Shown: positions 35,861 through 45,297, numbered from the stretch's first letter. The stretch is DNA of 64,000 nucleotides from Woeseiaceae bacterium (GCA_013043165.1 JABDOQ010000021.1:33644-97643), one strand, 5' to 3'. Notes: a model not told the origin generated them from the sequence alone. Program-made: numbers and translations.

Positions 35861-38314
35861 ATGTCAAAAAATCTCGTTATTGTTGAATCGCCGGCCAAGG
35901 CGAAAACGATCAGCAAATACCTGGGCAAGGACTTCGACGTCTTGGCTTCCTATGGCCACGTCCGGGATCTTGTGCCCAAAGAAGGAGCTGTCGATACCGA
36001 AAACCAGTTTTCAATGAAATACCAGGTCATTGAACGCAACGAGAAACACGTCAATGCCATTATCCGTGCCCTGAAGAAAGCCGATGCCCTGTACCTGGCA
36101 ACTGACCCGGACCGCGAGGGCGAAGCCATCTCATGGCACTTGATTGAGTTGCTCAAGGAAAAGAAGGCTCTTGATAAGAAAGGCGTGCACCGCGTCGTCT
36201 TTCATGAGATCACGAAACAGGCGGTGCAAGACGCTGTCGCCAACCCGCGCGAGTTGTCCGGCGACCTGATTGGCGCACAACAGGCTCGCCGCGCGCTCGA
36301 CTACCTCGTAGGATTCAACCTCTCACCGCTTCTGTGGAAGAAGGTACAGCGGGGCCTTTCTGCCGGCCGCGTGCAAAGCCCGGCCCTGCGCATGATTGTC
36401 GAGCGTGAGCTCGAGATCGAAGCTTTCAGGGCACGCGAGTACTGGTCGATCGAGGCCGACGTCAGCAAGAACGAGCAGCCGTTCGTGTCACGACTCGTTA
36501 GCTACAAGGGCGACAGGGTCGAGCAGTTCAGTTTTGAGAACGAAGCGGCGGCTCGCGATGTCGAAAAGACAATACTTGATGCCGCTCAGGGACAGCTCAA
36601 CGTTGTCAGCGTTGCGAAGAAACAGCGGCGGCGCAATCCCGCTGCGCCGTTCACGACCTCGACATTGCAGCAGGAAGCATCGCGCAAGCTGGGATTCAAT
36701 ACCCAGCGCACCATGCGCGTTGCGCAAAAACTCTACGAAGGTATCGAGCTGCCCGGCGAAGGGCTTGTTGGCCTGATCTCCTACATGCGTACTGACTCGG
36801 TGACCCTGGCGGAAGTCGCTGTCAACGAAATTCGCGACGTCATCGCAGCACGATATGGCGCTGAGAATGTTCCCGACGCACCGCGTGGATTCAAGAACAA
36901 GTCAAAGAACGCCCAGGAAGCGCATGAAGCGATTCGTCCAACCTCGGTCGCGTACATACCCGATGAGATCAAGGGATCCCTCGACAAGGATCAGTACAAA
37001 CTCTATGCGCTGATATGGAAGCGCACGATGGCCTGCCAGATGGTACCCGCTGTGTTCGATACGGTTGCCATTGAAATGGCGGCCGGCAGCGAAGATCAGG
37101 GCCACCGCCTGCGCGCCAACGGCTCCGTTCTGGTCGAACCGGGCTTCATGGCCGTCTACCAGGAGGGCAAGGACGATTCCAAAGAAGACGATAGCGACCG
37201 ACTGCTCCCGGAAATTTCTGAGGGCGATACGATCAAGCTCGAAGAATTGCGCCCCGAACAGCATTTCACGGAACCACCGCCACGCTTCACCGAAGCAAGC
37301 CTCGTCAAGACGCTCGAGGAATACGGTATCGGCAGACCCTCGACTTACGCCAACATCATCGCGACGCTCAAGAACCGTGAATACGTCGAAATGGATGCCA
37401 AGCGTTTCATCCCGACCGATATCGGCCGAATCGTCAACGGATTCCTGACCGAGCATTTCACCCAGTATGTCGACTACGACTTTACGGCGAAACTCGAGGA
37501 CGATCTCGATCTCGTGTCGCTTGGCAAAAAGGACTGGGTGCCGCTGCTTGAACATTTCTGGCGTCCGTTCCACAAGCTCTGCGAGGAAAAGGAGACGTCG
37601 GTCACTCGTGAACAGGTCGCACAGGCTCGCGAGCTGGGCATCGATCCGAAAAGCGGTAAGCCGGTTACCGTGCGAATGGGCCGCTACGGTCCGTTTGTGC
37701 AAATCGGTACCAAAGACGACGAGGAGAAACCGAAGTTCGCGGGTTTGCGGCCCGGCCAGAAGATGAATGACATCGATCTCGAGACGGCAATGGCCCTGTT
37801 CAAGTTGCCGCGCAAGCTCGGCGAGACACCTGATGGACTGGCAGTCTCGGCAAGCATCGGTCGCTTCGGCCCGTATGTCCGTTACGGCGACAAATACGTA
37901 TCTATTCGCGGTGGCGATGACAGCAACGACGATCCCTACACGATCGAGTTGCCGCGAGCGCTCGAACTCATCGAGGCCAAGAAGATTGAAGATGCTAATC
38001 GCATCATCCAGGATTTCGAAGACGAGGGCATTCAGGTGCTCAACGGCCGTTATGGACCGTACATTACCGACAAGTCGAAAAACGCTCGGGTACCCAAGGA
38101 CAGGGAACCCAAGACATTGACACTCGAAGAGTGCAGGGAGCTTCTGGCTGCTGCGCCGGAGCGTGGCCGCCGCGGCAAGAAAAAAGTTGCGAAAAAACAA
38201 ACCGCAAAGAAAGCGGCCAGGAAGAAAGCAACCCGGAAAAAAGCGAAAAAGAAGGCAAAGAAAAAGGTTGCCAGGAAAAAACCAGCAAAGAAAGCGAAAA
38301 AGAAAAGCGGCTGA
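35861..38314 (+). CDS. topA: DNA topoisomerase I, zinc-finger-free type with Lys-rich tail
   Basis: 817 residues from the ATG at 35861 ('MSKNLVIVESPAKAKTISKYLG', the Toprim start). It relaxes negative supercoils. Other landmarks are 'DPDREGEAISWHL', active-site Tyr308 in 'ISYMRTDS' and 'AHEAIRPT'. Instead of the C4 zinc ribbons of E. coli TopA, the C-terminal part has the cysteine-free topoisomerase C-terminal repeats ('VRMGRYGPFVQIG', 'ASIGRFGPYVRYG', 'LNGRYGPYITD'). It ends in about 50 residues made almost entirely of Lys, Ala and Arg. The upstream in-frame extension overlaps the smg terminator and is rejected. Confidence 0.97.
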   Translation: MSKNLVIVESPAKAKTISKYLGKDFDVLASYGHVRDLVPKEGAVDTENQFSMKYQVIERNEKHVNAIIRALKKADALYLATDPDREGEAISWHLIELLKEKKALDKKGVHRVVFHEITKQAVQDAVANPRELSGDLIGAQQARRALDYLVGFNLSPLLWKKVQRGLSAGRVQSPALRMIVERELEIEAFRAREYWSIEADVSKNEQPFVSRLVSYKGDRVEQFSFENEAAARDVEKTILDAAQGQLNVVSVAKKQRRRNPAAPFTTSTLQQEASRKLGFNTQRTMRVAQKLYEGIELPGEGLVGLISYMRTDSVTLAEVAVNEIRDVIAARYGAENVPDAPRGFKNKSKNAQEAHEAIRPTSVAYIPDEIKGSLDKDQYKLYALIWKRTMACQMVPAVFDTVAIEMAAGSEDQGHRLRANGSVLVEPGFMAVYQEGKDDSKEDDSDRLLPEISEGDTIKLEELRPEQHFTEPPPRFTEASLVKTLEEYGIGRPSTYANIIATLKNREYVEMDAKRFIPTDIGRIVNGFLTEHFTQYVDYDFTAKLEDDLDLVSLGKKDWVPLLEHFWRPFHKLCEEKETSVTREQVAQARELGIDPKSGKPVTVRMGRYGPFVQIGTKDDEEKPKFAGLRPGQKMNDIDLETAMALFKLPRKLGETPDGLAVSASIGRFGPYVRYGDKYVSIRGGDDSNDDPYTIELPRALELIEAKKIEDANRIIQDFEDEGIQVLNGRYGPYITDKSKNARVPKDREPKTLTLEECRELLAAAPERGRRGKKKVAKKQTAKKAARKKATRKKAKKKAKKKVARKKPAKKAKKKSG

Positions 38315-38327
38315 GGAGTGAGCATTG

Positions 38328-38870
38328 ATGTTTGTCACGCGCGCCGCTGAAATTCTACTGGGCGGTGGCATCATCGCCTATCCGACAGAAGGCGTCTTCG
38401 GCCTGGGATGTCTCCCGGACGACATCATGGCCGTCGCCAGGCTGCTACATATAAAAAAGCGCGCTGCAGCGAAAGGCCTTATCCTCATTGCATCGAGCAT
38501 CGATCAGCTTGACGGATGGGTCTCATTGCCCGACGGGCAAAGCATTCCTTCACCCGATCCGGCGCACCCGGTGACCTGGGTCGTGCCGCCCGGCCCGAGG
38601 GTGCCCGCGTTCATACAGGGCGAGAATATCGGGCTCGCCGTCCGCCTCACTACCAACCCGGTCGCTGCCGCAATCTGCGCTGCGGTAGCATCCCCGATCG
38701 TGTCCACGAGCGCCAACCTGAGCGGTAAACCTGCGGCACGCAATCGCTTCGTCCTTCGCCGTCAATTTGGGGCTCGTGTAGACTACATCGTTCCCGGTAA
38801 CTGTGGGCCCGCCTCAGGTGCGTCGGAAATTCGGGACCTGACCACGGGCAAGGTGCTGCGACCCCGCTGA
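38328..38870 (+). CDS. tsaC: Threonylcarbamoyl-AMP synthase (Sua5/YrdC family)
   Basis: 180 residues from the ATG at 38328. Makes threonylcarbamoyl-AMP from Thr, bicarbonate and ATP for the t6A37 modification of ANN-decoding tRNAs. Visible: '[18 protein letters not shown]', the basic '[14 protein letters not shown]' that binds ATP/Thr, 'VTWVVPPGP', '[11 protein letters not shown]' and '[16 protein letters not shown]'. Short single-domain form like E. coli TsaC, without the Sua5 C-terminal domain. It lies between topA and hemF (2 bp) in the conserved order. Confidence 0.95.
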   Translation: MFVTRAAEILLGGGIIAYPTEGVFGLGCLPDDIMAVARLLHIKKRAAAKGLILIASSIDQLDGWVSLPDGQSIPSPDPAHPVTWVVPPGPRVPAFIQGENIGLAVRLTTNPVAAAICAAVASPIVSTSANLSGKPAARNRFVLRRQFGARVDYIVPGNCGPASGASEIRDLTTGKVLRPR

Positions 38871-38872
38871 CA

Positions 38873-39784
38873 ATGAGCCATATCGACGACGTAACAGACT
38901 ACCTGCTTGCACTGCAGAATCGAATCTGTGCCGCGCTCGAGCAGCTCGACGGCAAAGCACGGTTTGCATGTGACGCCTGGGAGCGACCGGGCGGCGGTGG
39001 CGGCGAAAGCCGGATCATGACGAACGGCGCAGTGTTCGAGCAAGCCGGCGTTGGTTTCTCGCGCGTGTTCGGCGACCAGATGCCGGCATCAGCCACAAAG
39101 TCGAGACCCGAGCTTGCCGGAAAACACTTTCAGGCTGTCGGTGTCTCGCTCGTACTGCACCCCGACAACCCCTATGTTCCGACAACCCATGCGAACCTGA
39201 GGTTCTTTACCGCGGGCGAGCGGCGACCTGTGTGGTGGTTCGGCGGTGGCTTCGACCTGACGCCTTATTACCCGTTTCACGAGGATGTTCTGCACTGGCA
39301 CCGTACCGCGAAAGCGGCCTGTGATCCTCACGGTGATGACCTGTACCCGCGCTACAAAGAGTGGTGCGACAACTACTTCTATCTGAAGCATCGCGATGAA
39401 ACGCGTGGTGTCGGCGGCCTGTTTTTCGATGACGTCAATGAGCAAGGTTTCGACAAGAGTTTTGCCTTCCTGCAGTCTGTCGGCGACAGTTTCATGCGCG
39501 GCTACAAACCCATAGTCGAGAAACGTCGCGCGCATCCTTACGGCGACAGGCAGCGTAACTTCCAACTATACCGGCGCGGCCGATACGTCGAATTTAACCT
39601 GCTCTACGACCGCGGCACTTTATTCGGCCTGCAGTCGGGCGGGAGAACCGAATCCATTCTCATGTCGCTACCGCCGCAGGTCCGCTGGACCTACAACTGG
39701 CATCCCGAGCCCGGTTCGGCAGAAGAAAACCTGTACCGCGATTACCTCAGGCCCCGTGACTGGCTTGGAGCGCCCGATGGCTGA
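38873..39784 (+). CDS. hemF: Oxygen-dependent coproporphyrinogen III oxidase
   Basis: 303 residues. Decarboxylates coproporphyrinogen III to protoporphyrinogen IX with O2 in heme synthesis. Conserved stretches: '[29 protein letters not shown]'-like N-terminal pattern, '[10 protein letters not shown]' with the metal-site His, '[15 protein letters not shown]', '[23 protein letters not shown]', '[25 protein letters not shown]' and 'MSLPPQVRW'. It begins 2 bp after tsaC, so the two are co-transcribed. Its presence implies an aerobic or facultative lifestyle. Confidence 0.97.
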   Translation: MSHIDDVTDYLLALQNRICAALEQLDGKARFACDAWERPGGGGGESRIMTNGAVFEQAGVGFSRVFGDQMPASATKSRPELAGKHFQAVGVSLVLHPDNPYVPTTHANLRFFTAGERRPVWWFGGGFDLTPYYPFHEDVLHWHRTAKAACDPHGDDLYPRYKEWCDNYFYLKHRDETRGVGGLFFDDVNEQGFDKSFAFLQSVGDSFMRGYKPIVEKRRAHPYGDRQRNFQLYRRGRYVEFNLLYDRGTLFGLQSGGRTESILMSLPPQVRWTYNWHPEPGSAEENLYRDYLRPRDWLGAPDG

Positions 39785-39843
39785 CAGACGTTCTCGTCAC
39801 CTTATGGTAACGTCCAACGTTCCGAAGCACGGTGCGAGACGCT

Positions 39844-40404
39844 ATGTCCTGGATTGAAGAAATTGAGATAAGCGAAGCCGGGGGGAAGCTGGCGGAAATG
39901 TACGCCGCACTCGTCAAGCAGCGCGGCAAGGTCTCCAACATTCTCAAGGTTCACAGCCTGAACCCGGCTGCGATGGGCGACCATCTCGATCTTTATATGA
40001 CATTGATGTTCGGCAAGTCCGGCCTCAGCCGAGCCGAGCGAGAGGCCGTCGCTGTCGTTGTTTCAGCAAACAACGACTGTGAGTATTGTGTCCGTCATCA
40101 CGCCGAGGCGCTCAAACACTATATTGACGACGAAGAAACGCTAACGATGCTCATGACCGCGGACGGGTTGGAGACACTCGAGCCACGCCTGAGCAATATT
40201 GTGCGACATGCGGAGAAGCTCACTACGGCGCCCATCGCGATGACCGAGAGCGATCTTGATGAGCTTCGCACCGAGGGGCTTTCGGACAAGGATATTCTCG
40301 ATCTCACGCTGATTGTCGCGTATTTTAATTTTGTCAATCGCATTGCCCTTGGCCTGGGCGTAACATTCACCGCCGAAGAGCTGAGCGGCTACCGCGACGC
40401 TTAG
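39844..40404 (+). CDS. AhpD/carboxymuconolactone-decarboxylase-fold peroxidase-related protein
   Basis: 186 residues from the ATG at 39844 (an in-frame GTG four codons earlier is possible). All-helical CMD/AhpD fold. The redox motif 'DCEYCVRHHAE' holds the CxxC pair Cys79/Cys82 followed by His85 and His86, as in AhpD-like peroxidase-related enzymes (TIGR01926 type, recalled). Probably reduces peroxides or acts as a thiol-dependent antioxidant. The gene lies between hemF and the subtilase, all on the plus strand, with 14 bp to the latter. Confidence 0.88.
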   Translation: MSWIEEIEISEAGGKLAEMYAALVKQRGKVSNILKVHSLNPAAMGDHLDLYMTLMFGKSGLSRAEREAVAVVVSANNDCEYCVRHHAEALKHYIDDEETLTMLMTADGLETLEPRLSNIVRHAEKLTTAPIAMTESDLDELRTEGLSDKDILDLTLIVAYFNFVNRIALGLGVTFTAEELSGYRDA

Positions 40405-40418
40405 TCAGCAGCCTGCCG

Positions 40419-43400
40419 ATGAGACGATTTCGCTTATTGCCAACCTGCGGTCTCCTGCTGGTCGCCGCCACGAGCATTGCACAGACCGAATCGTCGCTAC
40501 GTGACGCCGGTGCGATCCCGATACACCTTGCCGGCAGTGAAGATCCGACGGCGACACGGGTTTACATTGTGCAGCTGCGAGCGCCATCCGCTGCAGAACA
40601 CCATGCCAGCCAGGTCAAGGCCGCTGCGCCTGCCGCAGCGATGAAACCGAGGTCGCGGCTCGACGGGTCCAACGCAGGTGTGGCGGCCTACGCAAGGAAG
40701 CTGGTTGACGAACAAGACCGGGTTCTCGGCAAAGCCGGTCCGGGCACCCAAAAAATCTATGGCTACCAGTATGGCCTCAACGGATTCGCGGCCCGCATGA
40801 GTGCGGCGCAGGCGCAGAAGCTCGAGAACTTGTCCGAGGTGCTCAATGTCTGGGAGGACGAGATTCGTCCCATGGCATTGCGTTACAGCCCGACGTTCCT
40901 GGGGCTCTTCGACAGTGAGATCGGCCTTAGAAGCACGCAGGGACTCGATGGCGCGGATATCATCATCGGCATGATAGACAGCGGCGTCGCGCCCGAGCAC
41001 CCGATGCTTCGCGACACCCGCGAGGCCGACCGTCCAAGGCTGTGCCGCAGCAGCTGGGCGGAAACCACGCTGCTTGGACAGTGGCTGTGTCGACGCTTCA
41101 GGAAGCTGCCCGACACGCTGGTTTTTGAAGCGCCCGAGAACTGGAACGGCGCGTGCGAAACGGGCGAACTATTCGCCGAAACCGATTGCAACAACAAGCT
41201 TGTCGGCGCGCGCTGGTTCATTGATGGTGCACTCGAATCGGGTCCCATCGATGACGGCGAAATTCGCTCGGCGCGCGACGTGGACGGGCACGGCACTCAC
41301 AGCGCGACTGTTGCCGCAGGAAATCGCAGCAGCGCATCAATTTTCGGCACATTGATCGGCGATCTGGAGGGCATTGCACCGAAAGCCCGTGTCGCAGTGT
41401 ATAAAGCCTGTTGGTTGCGTCCCGGCGCGACGCGCGCGAGTTGCAACACGTCCGATCTTGTCAACGCCATCGATGCCGCGGTCGCCGACGGCGTCGACAT
41501 CATCAGCTACTCCATCGGCAGCTCTTTACGAAGAACTACCGCGCCCGACGACGTTGCGCTCATGGCGGCCGCAAAAGCCGGCGTGCTGTCGGTAGTGGCC
41601 GCGGGCAATGACGGACCGAACCTGGGAACGATCGGGTCACCGGCCGGCGGGCCCTGGGTCATCACGGCCGCCGCCTCGAGTCGTGACGGGCAATCCTCGG
41701 TTGAAGCGCTGCAAATAACAGAGCCGCCGGCGCTGGCAGGCAAATACGCGACCAAAGAAGCCAACTTCACGCCGCCGCTGCAGGACAGTGACCCGATCGA
41801 AGGCAGCCTCGTACTTGTCGACGACGATGACGATTCGCTGCCCGACGGATCAAGCGGCACGCCGTCGGATGCCTGCCAGGCCCTCGTCAACGGCGACGAC
41901 GTCAGCGGCAACATTGCCCTGATCCAGCGCACCGGCTGCCTGTTCGAAGACATGGTCAGGAACGCCGCTGATGCCGGGGCGATCGCCGCGGTGGTCTACA
42001 ACATCGCGGGCGATCCTATTGTCATGAACGGCACTGAAGGCCTGTCCGATATCCCGGCGCTGATGATCGGCCAGGCCGACGCCAACCTGGTTCTCGCCGA
42101 ACTTGACGCCGGCAACGACGTTACGGTCGTTCTTGACAAGGGCTTCCTGCTGACCACCGACGATACCGGCAACGTCATGGCCTCCTTCTCCGCCCGTGGT
42201 CCGGCTCCGGTCGCCGATATCCTCAAGCCGGACGTCACGGCACCGGGCATCAATATTTTATCGGGCTTCACGCCGGATGCCGCAAACGCCGCATCCGGCG
42301 AGAACTACGCTTTCCTGAGCGGCACGTCGATGTCGACACCGCACGTCGCCGGTGTCGCCGCATTGCTCCTGCAGCAGCACCCGGACTGGGCGCCGGCGGC
42401 GATCAAGTCGGCATTGATGACGACCGCGCGCCGCGACGTCAGGGCATCCGCGGGCTTAAGCGATGCCAATCCCTTTGATTTCGGTGCCGGTCATATAGTG
42501 CCAAATGCTGCGATTGATCCCGGCCTCGTATTCGACATCAGCGACGACGAGTTCGACGCTTTCGCGTGCGGTACGGAGTCACCGGCCGTCTCGCCGACAC
42601 GCTGTGAAGAGCTGGCGGCAGCAGGCCTGTCGTTCGAGGCCGCAGCGCTCAATCAACCCTCGATCGCTATTGCCGCACTCACGAGCCAGACAACCGTGCA
42701 ACGACGGGTCACGAACGTTAGCGACGAAGCGGATTCCTACTCGGTCACCGTCGACGCGCCGCCGGGGATGAGCCTCGATGTAAATCCGGAGAGCCTTTCC
42801 CTGGGTCCCGGCGAATCGGCGGACTTCGATATTACGCTGACGTATCTTTCGGGGCCTCTCGACCTGTGGCGCTTCGGTTCGCTGACCTGGTCAAGTGCAA
42901 CGCATGACGTTTACAGTCCGATCGCCGTGAAGCCCGCATCGGTCCTCGCACCAGGCGAAATTACGACGTTTGGCGGAACGGGGACAGCAAGTTTTGAGGT
43001 CGAGTTTGGCTATGCCGGCGGCTATTCGCCCGTCGTACACGGCCTGAACCTGCCGCTCATCCTGGAAGGATTTGTCGATAACGATCCGACAAAAACTTTT
43101 TCCTTCCGCAGCACGGATGGCGTGACCTCGCATGTTATTTCGGTACCGGCCGATCAGCTCTACCTTCGTTTCTCGTTGTTCGACGCGCTAACGGACGGAG
43201 ATGACGATCTTGACATGTACGTTTACTACTGCGGCGCCGACGGCACGACCTGCAACAAGATCGGCGAAAGCGGCGAACCGACTTCGGAAGAGCAGTTCAA
43301 CGTGTTCCGCCCGGCAGCCGGCATCTATGCCGTGCTCGTCCACGGATTCGAGACCGACCAGGTATCCGGCGGTCCCGGCGCAAATTACCAACTGCTCGGC

Positions 43401-43592
43401 TGGGCCATCGGTACCATTGACGACAAGGGCAATATGAGCGCATCGGGACCGGCGTTCGTGAGCCCCGGCACTACCGCCGATGTGACCATCAACTGGTCAG
43501 GGCTGGTCTCGAATACGATCTACCTCGGCGGCATTTCGCACAACACGCCGCAGGGCCTGTCCGGGCTGACGATCATCACGATCGGTAACTGA
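40419..43592 (+). CDS. Large secreted S8 family serine peptidase (subtilase) with PA insert
   Basis: 1057 residues. A signal peptide ('RLLPTCGLLLVAATSIAQ') and an inhibitor I9-like propeptide (about 45-150; 'VYIVQLRAPSAAEHHASQV') precede the subtilisin domain. The catalytic triad is Asp187 ('IIGMIDSGV'), His291 ('DGHGTHSATVAAG') and Ser637 ('LSGTSMSTPHVAGVAALL'). Between His and Ser is a PA (protease-associated) domain of about 130 residues ('NIALIQRTGCLFEDMVRNAADAG'). The C-terminal about 390 residues hold an Fn3-like domain and a further beta domain with paired Cys ('YYCGADGTTCNK'). Predicted to be exported and to degrade extracellular protein, fitting a marine heterotroph. Confidence 0.94.
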   Translation: MRRFRLLPTCGLLLVAATSIAQTESSLRDAGAIPIHLAGSEDPTATRVYIVQLRAPSAAEHHASQVKAAAPAAAMKPRSRLDGSNAGVAAYARKLVDEQDRVLGKAGPGTQKIYGYQYGLNGFAARMSAAQAQKLENLSEVLNVWEDEIRPMALRYSPTFLGLFDSEIGLRSTQGLDGADIIIGMIDSGVAPEHPMLRDTREADRPRLCRSSWAETTLLGQWLCRRFRKLPDTLVFEAPENWNGACETGELFAETDCNNKLVGARWFIDGALESGPIDDGEIRSARDVDGHGTHSATVAAGNRSSASIFGTLIGDLEGIAPKARVAVYKACWLRPGATRASCNTSDLVNAIDAAVADGVDIISYSIGSSLRRTTAPDDVALMAAAKAGVLSVVAAGNDGPNLGTIGSPAGGPWVITAAASSRDGQSSVEALQITEPPALAGKYATKEANFTPPLQDSDPIEGSLVLVDDDDDSLPDGSSGTPSDACQALVNGDDVSGNIALIQRTGCLFEDMVRNAADAGAIAAVVYNIAGDPIVMNGTEGLSDIPALMIGQADANLVLAELDAGNDVTVVLDKGFLLTTDDTGNVMASFSARGPAPVADILKPDVTAPGINILSGFTPDAANAASGENYAFLSGTSMSTPHVAGVAALLLQQHPDWAPAAIKSALMTTARRDVRASAGLSDANPFDFGAGHIVPNAAIDPGLVFDISDDEFDAFACGTESPAVSPTRCEELAAAGLSFEAAALNQPSIAIAALTSQTTVQRRVTNVSDEADSYSVTVDAPPGMSLDVNPESLSLGPGESADFDITLTYLSGPLDLWRFGSLTWSSATHDVYSPIAVKPASVLAPGEITTFGGTGTASFEVEFGYAGGYSPVVHGLNLPLILEGFVDNDPTKTFSFRSTDGVTSHVISVPADQLYLRFSLFDALTDGDDDLDMYVYYCGADGTTCNKIGESGEPTSEEQFNVFRPAAGIYAVLVHGFETDQVSGGPGANYQLLGWAIGTIDDKGNMSASGPAFVSPGTTADVTINWSGLVSNTIYLGGISHNTPQGLSGLTIITIGN

Positions 43593-43616
43593 CCACGCCA
43601 GCCAACAAGAGGCCGT

Positions 43617-44057
43617 CTAGTTGAGCCAGCCCCTGGCTTTCGCAGACCACGAATACCAGATCTCAATGATGGCAATGATGAAAACGACGGATGGCAGGTA
43701 CAAAGCGCTGTTTCCCCACACACCCTGCCAGTCACTCAGTATGAATGCGTTGAAATCCTGCACGAGCACGGCAACAAAAGACACGATAAAGAACGGGAAA
43801 GCGAGCCCCTTTCGCATCAGCAGCAGCGCGGCGGCGATTACACCGGCCGTAACGGCGATCGCGTAAGCCGAGGTTGCCCAGGCCGGCTCGCCAAGCATCC
43901 ACGCCTGCTGCGCTTCGGTGAAACTTGCGGCCATCATTTCGGGGGTCATCGTAACCTGCGTGTAATAAGCAAACAGCCCAAGCAGGTTCCAGAGCAGGAA
44001 TACGACGCCTAAAACCCAGAACGAAGTCGACGGTTTGCCGTTCAGTGCATCAGTCAT
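43617..44057 (-). CDS. Four-helix membrane protein of unknown function
   Basis: 146 residues with four hydrophobic segments ('FWVLGVVFLLWNLLGLFAYY', 'SAYAIAVTAGVIAAALLLM', 'FPFFIVSFVAVLVQDFNAFI', 'YLPSVVFIIAIIEIWYSWSA') and a short polar stretch with 'SFTEAQQAWMLGEPAW' between helices one and two. The pattern is that of small uncharacterised proteins often annotated only as hypothetical membrane proteins; I cannot assign a function. It is convergent with the subtilase (24 bp). An 82-bp gap separates it from tag upstream. Confidence 0.8.
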   Translation of the reverse strand: MTDALNGKPSTSFWVLGVVFLLWNLLGLFAYYTQVTMTPEMMAASFTEAQQAWMLGEPAWATSAYAIAVTAGVIAAALLLMRKGLAFPFFIVSFVAVLVQDFNAFILSDWQGVWGNSALYLPSVVFIIAIIEIWYSWSAKARGWLN

Positions 44058-44139
44058 GGTGAATCCCTCTTATTCGTTATATTCGCGGGAATCACCAGAT
44101 ATACAGCCTGCAACGCCTTCATTGCAAGCATGCTGCCCG

Positions 44140-44736
44140 CTAGCCCTTGTTTTTCGCCATCGCGGCACAGGTCTTGCGGCGGAAACACGCGCTGACATGG
44201 TCGTTGACCATGCCGGTCGCCTGCATGTGTGCATAGATAATCGTACTGCCGACAAATTTAAAGCCACGATTTTTGAGGTCTTTGCTCAACGTATCCGACT
44301 GTGGCGACGTAACCGGTATATCGCTATCCTTTTTGAAAGCATTCTGGATTGGCTCGCCGTCGACGAACTGCCAGATATAGTCACAGAACGTCCCGAACTC
44401 ATTCTGTACTTTGAGGAAAGCCTTTGCGTTCGTCACGGCCGACTCGACCTTGAGGCGATTCCTGACGATCGACGGATCGAGCAGCAACTTCTCAACACGC
44501 TGTTTCGTAAAGCGCGCCACCTTCGCCGGATCGAAATCGACAAACAGCTTACGGTAACCGTCACGCTTGTTGAGAATAGTTGACCAACTCAACCCTGCCT
44601 GTGCCCCCTCAAGCACCAGGAACTCGAACTGCCTGCGATCGTCCCAGACGGGTACGCCCCACTCCTCGTCGTGGTAAGCGATGTAGTCGAGGCTTACGCC
44701 TTCGGCCCATCGACAGCGCGTAACAGCTTTGCTCAT
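44140..44736 (-). CDS. tag: DNA-3-methyladenine glycosylase I
   Basis: 198 residues from the ATG at 44736; 19 extra upstream codons are open but lack similarity. Excises 3-methyladenine in base-excision repair. Zinc ligands are visible as Cys8 and His22 near the N-terminus ('TRCRWAEG', 'AYHDEEWGVP') and the His/Cys of 'VNDHVSACFRR' near the C-terminus. The catalytic-pocket region is 'LVLEGAQAGLSWSTIL'. Helix-hairpin-helix fold. It lies just downstream of the HvfA-like gene but is separated from it by a strong terminator. Confidence 0.95.
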   Translation of the reverse strand: MSKAVTRCRWAEGVSLDYIAYHDEEWGVPVWDDRRQFEFLVLEGAQAGLSWSTILNKRDGYRKLFVDFDPAKVARFTKQRVEKLLLDPSIVRNRLKVESAVTNAKAFLKVQNEFGTFCDYIWQFVDGEPIQNAFKKDSDIPVTSPQSDTLSKDLKNRGFKFVGSTIIYAHMQATGMVNDHVSACFRRKTCAAMAKNKG

Positions 44737-44814
44737 GAGGTTTTCTTTACGTTGTCGGAGTTTCAATCTAGCAGTCAGGATCTCCGGGGTCACGCCGAAT
44801 AATTGGCTGTTTGC

Positions 44815-44844
44815 AAAAAAAAGCCCGCGCGACTGCGCGGGCTT
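44815..44844 (-). terminator. Rho-independent terminator of the ECF/HvfA-like operon
   Basis: On the minus strand a 10-bp stem (AAGCCCGCGC and its complement, loop AGTC) is followed by eight T residues. It lies 25 bp after the HvfA-like stop and ends the sigma-factor operon before tag. Confidence 0.92.
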
Positions 44845-44868
44845 TGCCAGACCTATACCGGGCCTGCT

Positions 44869-45297
44869 TCAGGCAGAGCTCCCGCAGGAACCTTCACCTT
44901 TCTTCTCATCCATATCGCCGCCGCAGGAGCCCTCACCACAGCTTCCTTCACCTTCTTTCTCACCGCAGCTGCCTTCACCCTCTTTCTCGCCGCAGCTGCC
45001 TTCACCTTCTTTCTCACCACAGCTGCCTTCGCCTTCTTTCTCACCACAGCTGCCTTCGCCTTTCTTGTCGGCGCCGCAGGAGCCTTCACCGCAACTGCCT
45101 TCGCCTTCTTTTTCCTCGCCCTTATGACCGCCACAAGAACCTTCAGTTGCGCCGAGCATGTAGCCGGCACTCAAGCTCGACATCGCGAACGGATTCTCGG
45201 CGGTATCTGCATTTACGGCACCGCTAAGTGCGAAAGTTCCCGCCAGGGCAGCGCCTACAGCCAGCGCTACCGGTTTAACTATTTTCTTTTCTGACAT
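44869..45297 (-). CDS. HvfA-like exported Cys-rich repeat peptide (putative copper-binding RiPP precursor)
   Basis: 142 residues. A signal peptide (about 1-30, 'ALAVGAALAGTFALSGAVNA') is followed by 'NPFAMSSLSAGYMLG', the leader signature I associate with HvfA-family precursors, then ten copies of Glu-Gly-Ser-Cys-Gly between residue 52 and the C-terminus. Four copies sit in perfect GEGSCGEKE nonapeptides. In Haemophilus influenzae, HvfA EGKCG motifs are converted by the MNIO enzyme HvfB with HvfC into oxazolone/thioamide copper ligands (established for that system). Here Lys is replaced by Ser, and no MNIO (DUF692) or HvfC gene is found in the window, so modification is inference. It lies 63 bp after an ECF/anti-sigma pair, GGAG upstream of the ATG, strong terminator after. 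Confidence 0.85.
   Translation of the reverse strand: MSEKKIVKPVALAVGAALAGTFALSGAVNADTAENPFAMSSLSAGYMLGATEGSCGGHKGEEKEGEGSCGEGSCGADKKGEGSCGEKEGEGSCGEKEGEGSCGEKEGEGSCGEKEGEGSCGEGSCGGDMDEKKGEGSCGSSA
44953..45060 (-). repeat. Four tandem 27-bp coding repeats in the HvfA-like gene
   Basis: Units at 44953-44979, 44980-45006, 45007-45033 and 45034-45060 each encode GEGSCGEKE. They differ only at a few mostly synonymous positions. They are in phase with the reading frame, so copy-number changes would lengthen or shorten the metal-binding region without a frameshift. Confidence 0.95.

Noticed and set aside
36902..38374. A 490-codon minus-strand open frame over topA
   Set aside because: Antisense to the C-terminal half of topA; the Phe-rich end is just the complement of the Lys-rich tail.
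44953..45060. CRISPR-like array
   Set aside because: The 27-bp units are directly adjacent without spacers and are in-frame coding repeats.
44729..45127. Plus-strand Pro/Ser-rich repeat protein
   Set aside because: Complement of the EGSCG repeats; the minus-strand reading has a signal peptide, ribosome site and terminator, this one has none.
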